From Burkholderiales bacterium (GTDB taxonomy: Bacteria > Pseudomonadota > Gammaproteobacteria > Burkholderiales > SG8-41): 11,385 nt of DNA. A program made the position numbers and the translations under genes. Below are positions 7,053-11,385 of the stretch, in pieces. The stretch covers positions 1 to 11,385 of the forward strand of contig SYEN01000481.1 in NCBI GenBank assembly GCA_005800795.1, given 5' to 3'. Every line of letters begins with the position of its first letter. The stretch's first letter is position 1. Under the pieces are notes generated by a model. The model saw only the letters and a list, made by a program, of their open reading frames with translations, did not search any database and was not told the DNA's origin.

Positions 7053-8024
7053 TCAAGCGCCCTCATCCTTCAAACCAATCGCTTTGACCAGTTTGCCAAA
7101 GCGCGCAAGCTCACTGTGGATGCGCGCGGTGAGTTGCTGCGGCGTGCTGGCTTCGGCGTCGTAACCTTGCGCCATCATGCGCTCCCGGTAGGCTTTGGCT
7201 TGCGTGATGGCGACCACCGCGCTGTTAAGGCGCTCGGTCACGTCGCGCGGCGTCGCGCGCGGCGCGTGCATGGCAATCCATTGCGAGATCTCAAAACCCG
7301 GCAGCGTTTCAGCCACCGTGGGAATTGCCGGCAACGTGATGTGGCGCTGCGCTGCCGTAATGGCCACCGCGCGCAGTTTGCCGGCGACGACCTGCGTATG
7401 CACCGAACTGGTGGTGGAAAACATCAGTGAGACCTGGCCTCCGATCAAATCCGTCACCGCCGGCCCTGAGCCCTTGTAGGGAATGTGCAGCATGTTGATG
7501 CCGGTTTGTGCCTTGAACATCTCGGTGAACAAATGACTGCCCGAACCCACCGATGCCGATGCGTAAAGAATTTTGCCCGGCTGCGCCTTGGCCATTGCGA
7601 TCAATTCCTTCACCGTGCGCACCGGCAGCGACGGATGCACCACGATCAGATACGGCTGAATCGCCAGCAGCGACACTGGCTCGAAATCACGCACCGGGTC
7701 ATACGGCAGCTTGGCCTTGAGGCTGGGCACGGTGGCGAACGTGGTCTGACTGGCGACGAAGAGATGGTAGCCGTCGGCCGGCGAGCGCGCGGCGAGTTCT
7801 GCGCCGATGGCGGTGCTGGCGCCGGGGCGGTTGTCGACAAAAAAAGTTTGCCCCATGCGGCGCGTCAGTTCATCGGCGATGGCACGGCCGATGATGTCGT
7901 TGCCGCCGCCGGGCGGATACGGCACGATCACGCGCACGGTCTTGGCGGGGTAGGTGGGCTGCGCGGTGGCGGGCAGCGCGGCGAGTGCCGAAACGGCGAC
8001 TGCTATGGGGATCAAAAGGTTCAT
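7053..8024 (-). CDS. Bug/TctC-family tripartite tricarboxylate transporter substrate-binding protein
   Basis: The 323-residue product is a canonical Bug/TctC receptor. It has a Sec signal peptide (residues 1-21, ending ALPATAQ), then YPAKTVRVIVPYPPGGGNDIIGR, the VDNRPGA motif that contributes to the ligand pocket, DGYHLFVA, YDPVRDFEPV and LIVVHPSLPV. The second lobe shows HIPYKGSGPAVTDLIGGQV and LPAIPTVAETLPGFE. It would sit in the periplasm. No TctA or TctB transporter gene is in the window, so it is an orphan here, as is usual for the expanded Bug family. ATG 8024 is the only start giving a proper signal peptide, but no ribosome binding site is evident. It is divergent from the DLH gene across 99 bp (8025-8123), which must hold promoters for both; no convincing promoter pair was found by eye. 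Ligand unknown. Confidence 0.94.
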   Translation of the reverse strand: MNLLIPIAVAVSALAALPATAQPTYPAKTVRVIVPYPPGGGNDIIGRAIADELTRRMGQTFFVDNRPGASTAIGAELAARSPADGYHLFVASQTTFATVPSLKAKLPYDPVRDFEPVSLLAIQPYLIVVHPSLPVRTVKELIAMAKAQPGKILYASASVGSGSHLFTEMFKAQTGINMLHIPYKGSGPAVTDLIGGQVSLMFSTTSSVHTQVVAGKLRAVAITAAQRHITLPAIPTVAETLPGFEISQWIAMHAPRATPRDVTERLNSAVVAITQAKAYRERMMAQGYDAEASTPQQLTARIHSELARFGKLVKAIGLKDEGA

Positions 8025-8112
8025 GATGCAAGTTTAACGCATGGGGCGCAGGGGTTCCATAGGGCGTAGAATCAAAAATCAGGTTGTGTTTGACGCTTCA
8101 ATCTACAAATCC

Positions 8113-8121
8113 AAGGAGGGG
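8113..8121 (+). promoter_or_regulatory. Strong ribosome binding site for the DLH-family gene
   Basis: AAGGAGGGG ends 2 bp before the ATG at 8124, and its AGGAGG core sits at near-optimal spacing. It is the strongest such site in the window and fixes the start of the gene. Confidence 0.75.
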
Positions 8122-8123
8122 CC

Positions 8124-8819
8124 ATGCAAAAGCAGGACATCAAGATCCGTTCGGTTGAAGGCAGGGACTTCGATTGTTACGTCGTGACACCTGATGTGGC
8201 CGGTAAAGTGCCAGCCATCGTGCTGGCTTCCGCGATACACGGCGTGGACGCCGATCTGCGCGCCATCGCGGACGCTATTGCAGCGGCGGGCTACATTGCG
8301 GCGGCACCGGATCTTTTTTGGCGCAAGGTGCCAGGGCCGCTGGCGCGCGGTGATGACCGTTTGACGCCGCGCGGGCAGCCACGCTTGCCGGTGATCAAGT
8401 CCGGCGAGAATGACATGACTGATACGCTGAACGCGCTTAAAAAAATGCCACAGTTCAACGGCAAGGCGATTGCGATGGGTTTCTGCTACGGCGGCCCGTA
8501 CGCGATCATCGCGCCGGGGCGGCTCGGTTACGCTGGCGGCGTATCTTGCCACGGCACGCAGTTGGGCGATTATGCGCATGAATTCGAAGGCACCACGCAA
8601 CCGATCTCGATAATCTGGGGCGATCAGGATCATGCCGCGCCGCCGGCCGTACAGGCGCAGTACCGTGCCATCCCCGCCCAGCACAAAAACGTCGACGTGA
8701 ATATTTTCCCCGGCGTGCAGCATGGCTACATGATGAAGGGCGGTGGTGCGGCGTTTCATCAACAGACGTACGATTTTTCGATGGGGCGTGCGCTGGCGAT
8801 TTTGGGCGGGCTGCGCTGA
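8124..8819 (+). CDS. Dienelactone hydrolase family protein (alpha/beta hydrolase)
   Basis: The 231-residue product matches dienelactone hydrolase (carboxymethylenebutenolidase) in size and layout. The nucleophile elbow GFCYGG puts the catalytic Cys at residue 121, the acid is Asp169 in WGDQDHAAP, and the base is His200 in PGVQHGYM. The PDLFWR motif at 62-67 matches PDLYAR of ClcD. Family members open lactones or esters, classically dienelactone in chlorocatechol breakdown. ClcD has a Glu (Glu36, in QEIFGVN) that pairs with the resting cysteine; the matching stretch here is SAIHGVD at 36-42, so that Glu appears as Ala37. The substrate and reaction may therefore differ from true dienelactone hydrolases. 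There is no signal peptide, so it is cytosolic. It is first in a plus-strand run with two receptor genes and dinB, and divergent from the receptor at 7053-8024. The family is sure; the substrate is not. Confidence 0.9.
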   Translation: MQKQDIKIRSVEGRDFDCYVVTPDVAGKVPAIVLASAIHGVDADLRAIADAIAAAGYIAAAPDLFWRKVPGPLARGDDRLTPRGQPRLPVIKSGENDMTDTLNALKKMPQFNGKAIAMGFCYGGPYAIIAPGRLGYAGGVSCHGTQLGDYAHEFEGTTQPISIIWGDQDHAAPPAVQAQYRAIPAQHKNVDVNIFPGVQHGYMMKGGGAAFHQQTYDFSMGRALAILGGLR

Positions 8820-8833
8820 ACGGGCGCGGTTGA

Positions 8834-9877
8834 ATGACCCCGCCCGCCATTCCGGCCAGACCAACGCCGGCCGGAATCCAGGCGGTGCTCCGGCGCGTAG
8901 CGTCCACCACAAAAGTTGTGTTGGCGTATTGCCTGCTCACGGCGGTGGCAACAGCCGCTTGCGCCGCTGAAACTTCGGCCAAATTTCCCGCCAAACCCAT
9001 CCGTTTGGTCGCTTCTGCTGCGGGCGGCGCAGGCGATTTTGCGGCGCGCTTGATCGCGGCAGAGCTCACCCAGCGTCTCGGCCAGCAGGTGGCAGTGGAC
9101 AACCGCCCTGGTGGTGTCACGCCTGGCGAAATTCTGGTGAAAGCGCAGCCCGACGGCTATACGTTGATGATGGTGGGTTTTGTGGTGTGGTTGTCGCCGT
9201 ATATGCGTGATCATGTGCCGTTTGATCCGGTGCGCGATTTTCTGCCAGTAACGCTCGCGATCAGCTCGCCCAATGTGCTGGTGACGCACCCGTCACTGCG
9301 CGTGAAATCGGTGCAGGAGCTGATCGCGCTGGCGAAGCAAAACCCGGGCACGCTGAATTAAGCGCTGTCGGGTATCGGCAACTCCAATCATCTGGCGGGC
9401 GAAATGTTCAAGGCGATGGCGGGAGTGAACATCACCGCCGTGCCGTATCGCGGCGCGTCGCTCGCGTTGAACGACGTGGTGGGCGGCCGCGTGCAAATGA
9501 TTTTCGCCACCGCCAATTCGTCGCAGCCGCATGTGACCTCCGGAAAGCTGGTGGCGCTGGCGGTCACCAGCGCGCAGCCGTCGCCGGTCGCACCGGGTTT
9601 GCCGACGGTGGCATCGGCGGGTGGCGCAGCAATGGCGGGTTACGAATCGGCAGCGACCATCGGCATCCTCGCGCGCGCGGGCACGCCGCCGGCCATCGTC
9701 AACCTGGTGCATCGTGAAATCGTGCGCTATTTGCAATCGCCATCGGCGAGGGATCGCCTGCTCAAGGCCGGCATTGAGGCGGTGGGCAATTCACCAGCGG
9801 AGTTTGCCGCAATGATTCGCGAGGATATGCGTGTAAAGGGTAAGATCATTCGCGATGCGGGGATGCGCATGGACTAG
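8834..9877 (+). pseudogene. Bug/TctC-family substrate-binding protein gene interrupted by one in-frame TAA
   Basis: Both halves are in the same frame with nothing missing. Part one (to 9358) has a signal peptide ending ATAACAAE, then FPAKPIRLVASAAGGAGDFAARL, VDNRPGG, PDGYTLM and FDPVRDFLPV. A TAA at 9359-9361 stops it. The frame then resumes with GIGNSNHLAGEMFKAM, VPYRGASLALNDVVGGRV and the full C-terminal lobe to TAG at 9875-9877. In the intact paralogue at 7053-8024 the aligned residue is Tyr (PGKILYAS versus PGTLN-stop-ALS), so one base change from TAT or TAC explains the stop. The N-terminus is uncertain: ATG 8834 would run through a hairpin at 8849-8877, while GTG 8885 or GTG 8918 give a more normal signal peptide. 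As written it would yield only the first lobe. Recent decay, a sequencing error or stop read-through are the alternatives. Confidence 0.85.
8849..8877. repeat. REP-like inverted repeat downstream of the DLH-family gene
   Basis: ATTCCGGCC (8849-8857) and GGCCGGAAT (8869-8877) are perfect 9-bp arms around an 11-bp loop. The flanking context (CC before, CCAGG after) resembles the dispersed CATTCCGG...CCGGAATCCAG palindromes of Proteobacteria, a different class from the unit at 3721-3802. It starts 30 bp after the DLH stop. No T-run follows, so it is more likely a REP-type element than an intrinsic terminator. It argues that the downstream receptor gene starts after it. Confidence 0.6.
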
Positions 9878-9896
9878 CGGGTGGTAATCGCGATAC

Positions 9897-9903
9897 GGGG
9901 AGG
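9897..9903 (+). promoter_or_regulatory. Ribosome binding site for the receptor gene at 9912
   Basis: GGGGAGG lies 8 bp before ATG 9912, supporting this start and independent translation despite the broken gene just upstream. Confidence 0.7.
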
Positions 9904-9911
9904 ATGCAACC

Positions 9912-10895
9912 ATGACTACTCGGCGTGCAAAGTTGTTGATGGCGGCGTGCCTGAGCGCAGCCACGCTGGCGGCTTGGCCTGCCGGCGTGTGGGCACAAAG
10001 CGACTACCCGAACCGCCCGGTACGGCTGGTCAATCCCTATGCTCCCGGCGGCGCGGTCGATCTGGTGGGGCGAGCGGTCGCCACGGGCGTCGGGCAACTC
10101 TGGGGCCAGCAGATCATCGTCGACAACCGCCCCGGCGCGGGCACCATGATCGGCAGCGAAATGGTCGCGCGCGCCGATCCCGACGGTTACACGATGCTGT
10201 GCACCACCCCGGCCATCGCCATCATGCCGAGCATGTACCGCAACATGCGCTTTGACACCCTGCGCGATTTAACCCCGGTGGTGCACATCGCCGGCACGCC
10301 GTCGATGCTGGCGGTGCATCCTTCGGTGTCGGCCAGATCGGTAAAGGAACTGATCGCGATCGCCAAGGCGCAGCCGGGCAAGATCACGGTCGCTGCGTCG
10401 GGCTTCGGTACCTCGAATCATCTGACTGCTGAGTTGTTTATGTTGGTGGCCCAGGTGAAGCTGGTGGTGGTGCCGTACAAGGGTGGCGGCCCCGCCATCG
10501 CCGATTTTATCGGCGGTCAGGTGGACATGTTTTTCAACACGCCGGCGGCCTTGCTACCCCTGACCAAAACGGGCCGTGCGCGCGTACTCGCGATTCTGGA
10601 TACGCAGCGCGCCGATTACGCGCCCGACATCCCGGCGCTTGCGGAAGTCTTTCCGGGCTTCGAAGCGTCCACCTGGTACGCCATCTACGGTCCGCGCTCG
10701 TTGCCGCAGGCGCTTGCGCAACGCTGGAACGACGTAGTCAACCAACTGCTGAAATCCCCGCAAACGCTGGCGTATTTTCGCACCCATCACATGCGGCCGG
10801 CTGGCGGCACCATCGCCGCCTTTACCGAGTATCACCAATCTGAAACCGCACGCTGGGGCAAAGTCGTCGCAGCTGCCGGCATCAAGCCGCAATAA
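9912..10895 (+). CDS. Bug/TctC-family tripartite tricarboxylate transporter substrate-binding protein
   Basis: The 327-residue product is an intact Bug/TctC receptor. It has a Sec signal peptide of about 28 residues (basic TTRRAK start, hydrophobic core, cleavage near GVWA), then YPNRPVRLVNPYAPGGAVDLVGR, VDNRPGAGTMIGSEMVARADPDGYTM, LAVHPSVSARSVKELIAIA, VVPYKGGGPAIADFIGGQVDM and a complete second lobe ending WGKVVAAAGIKPQ. It would act in the periplasm as a high-affinity binder of a small, probably anionic, metabolite. It is 34 bp downstream of the interrupted receptor gene and shares its layout, so the two may be old duplicates, but they differ too much to be a recent tandem copy. The GGGGAGG site upstream supports ATG 9912. 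No TctAB partner is visible. Ligand unknown. Confidence 0.94.
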   Translation: MTTRRAKLLMAACLSAATLAAWPAGVWAQSDYPNRPVRLVNPYAPGGAVDLVGRAVATGVGQLWGQQIIVDNRPGAGTMIGSEMVARADPDGYTMLCTTPAIAIMPSMYRNMRFDTLRDLTPVVHIAGTPSMLAVHPSVSARSVKELIAIAKAQPGKITVAASGFGTSNHLTAELFMLVAQVKLVVVPYKGGGPAIADFIGGQVDMFFNTPAALLPLTKTGRARVLAILDTQRADYAPDIPALAEVFPGFEASTWYAIYGPRSLPQALAQRWNDVVNQLLKSPQTLAYFRTHHMRPAGGTIAAFTEYHQSETARWGKVVAAAGIKPQ

Positions 10896-10910
10896 TATTG
10901 ATGCGGCGCC

Positions 10911-10926
10911 ATGGTGCTATGGTGCT
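10911..10926 (+). repeat. 8-bp tandem duplication ATGGTGCT x2 before dinB
   Basis: ATGGTGCT occurs twice back to back in the 42-bp gap between the receptor gene and dinB. It may be a replication-slippage duplication. No function is assigned. Confidence 0.6.
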
Positions 10927-10937
10927 AAATTCGAGGC

Positions 10938-11385
10938 ATGTCCCGATACATCGCCCATCTCGACATGGATGCGGTCTACGCATCCGTCGAACTGCTGCGT
11001 TATCCGCAATTGCGCGGGCAACCTGCCGTGGTGGGCGGACGGCGGCGGGTGGAACCACCGCCGGGACAGGAATTTCCGAGGTTGCGCGATTACACCGGGC
11101 GCGGCGTCATCACCACCTCCACGTACGAAGCGCGTGCGCTCGGCGTGCATTCGGGCATGGGCTTGATGAAGGCGGCGAAGCTCGCGCCGGATGCGTGGCT
11201 GTTACCGGCCGATTTCGATCAGTACCGGCATTTTTCACGCTTGTTCAAACAGGCGGTGCGCGCCATCGCGCCGCTGGTGGAAGATCGCGGTATCGACGCG
11301 ATTTATATCGATCTCACCGGGCTCGTGGGCGATGGCGCATGGCCGCGCGCCCGCGAAGTGGCGTTGCAATTGCAAACAGCGGTGC
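10938..11385 (+). CDS. dinB: DNA polymerase IV (Y-family, DinB), N-terminal 149 residues; 3' end outside window
   Basis: The frame is open to the end of the window. The product starts MSRYIAHLDMDAVYASVE, the Y-family palm motif with the first metal-binding Asp at residue 9 (E. coli HVDMDCFFAAVE). YEARALGVHSGM at 63-74 matches the fingers motif YPARKFGVRSAM. Residues 35-54 form an insert of about 16 residues relative to E. coli DinB, ahead of GVITT. The second catalytic motif, SLDEAYLDVT in E. coli, reads GIDAIYIDLT at 118-127: Asp120 is kept, but the catalytic Glu is Ala121 (GCG, 11298-11300). Family members carry out error-prone translesion synthesis and are commonly SOS-induced; no LexA box was seen in the short upstream gap. 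An in-frame TAA at 10926-10928 fixes ATG 10938 as the start; GAGG sits only 1 bp before it, so the ribosome binding site is poor. The family is certain; catalytic activity is doubtful. Confidence 0.93.
   Translation, partial: MSRYIAHLDMDAVYASVELLRYPQLRGQPAVVGGRRRVEPPPGQEFPRLRDYTGRGVITTSTYEARALGVHSGMGLMKAAKLAPDAWLLPADFDQYRHFSRLFKQAVRAIAPLVEDRGIDAIYIDLTGLVGDGAWPRAREVALQLQTAV

Noticed and set aside
7485..8069. 194-codon plus-strand frame opposite the receptor gene at 7053-8024
   Set aside because: Arg/His/Gly-rich shadow frame antisense to a canonical Bug/TctC gene.
8025..8123. Promoter boxes in the divergent gap between the receptor and the DLH gene (e.g. TTGACG at 8090, TAGAAT at 8067)
   Set aside because: No pair of hexamers with acceptable spacing was found on either strand, so no promoter is called although one must be nearby.
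8103..8912. 269-codon open frame on the minus strand opposite the DLH-family gene
   Set aside because: It lies fully antisense to a gene with clear catalytic motifs and a perfect ribosome binding site; the translation is Arg/His/Ala-rich without family motifs, typical of a GC-rich shadow frame.

Overview
The window reads as a piece of chromosome from a GC-rich betaproteobacterium, most likely Burkholderiales or an uncultured relative. The reasons are three intact and one broken Bug/TctC-type periplasmic receptor genes (a family hugely expanded in that group), a Pol IV of the kind with an extra loop in the palm/fingers region, and GTCATTCCCGC-type palindromic repeats. The organism call is inference from gene content. 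No rRNA, tRNA, CRISPR array, insertion sequence or phage gene was seen.

Left part (1-5897, all + strand): the 3' end of a class I/II aminotransferase, an old-yellow-enzyme (OYE) flavin oxidoreductase of the YqjM/XenA class, then hyuA and hyuB, which encode the two subunits of an ATP-dependent hydantoinase/oxoprolinase/acetone-carboxylase-family enzyme. The two hyu genes are separated by 197 bp holding an inverted pair of REP-like palindromes. A small two-helix membrane protein of unknown function starts inside the end of hyuB.

Middle (6047-8024, - strand): two Bug/TctC solute-binding receptors, probably one transcript (the 8024 gene first, the 7009 gene second). The 149 bp between the convergent ends (5898-6046) shows no gene, no clear terminator and no repeat. 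A 22-bp AT-rich sequence lies in the OYE-hyuA gap and again, 21/22 identical, in the gap between these two receptor genes.

Right part (8124-11385, + strand): a dienelactone-hydrolase-family protein with a perfect ribosome binding site, a Bug/TctC gene broken by one in-frame TAA, an intact Bug/TctC gene, and the first 149 codons of DNA polymerase IV (dinB), running off the end. The Pol IV has alanine where the family has its catalytic glutamate.

Taken together, the metabolic genes look like a scavenging/catabolic neighbourhood: periplasmic receptors capture small carboxylates or related compounds, an OYE could reduce an activated C=C bond, HyuAB could open a cyclic amide or carboxylate a ketone using ATP, and a DLH-type hydrolase could open a lactone or ester. 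The substrate is not determined by the sequence, and no TctA/TctB membrane components are present. I do not see a clearly new defence or mobile system. The most notable items are the Pol IV active-site change, the shared 22-bp AT-rich repeat, the nonsense-interrupted receptor gene and the DLH active-site deviation.
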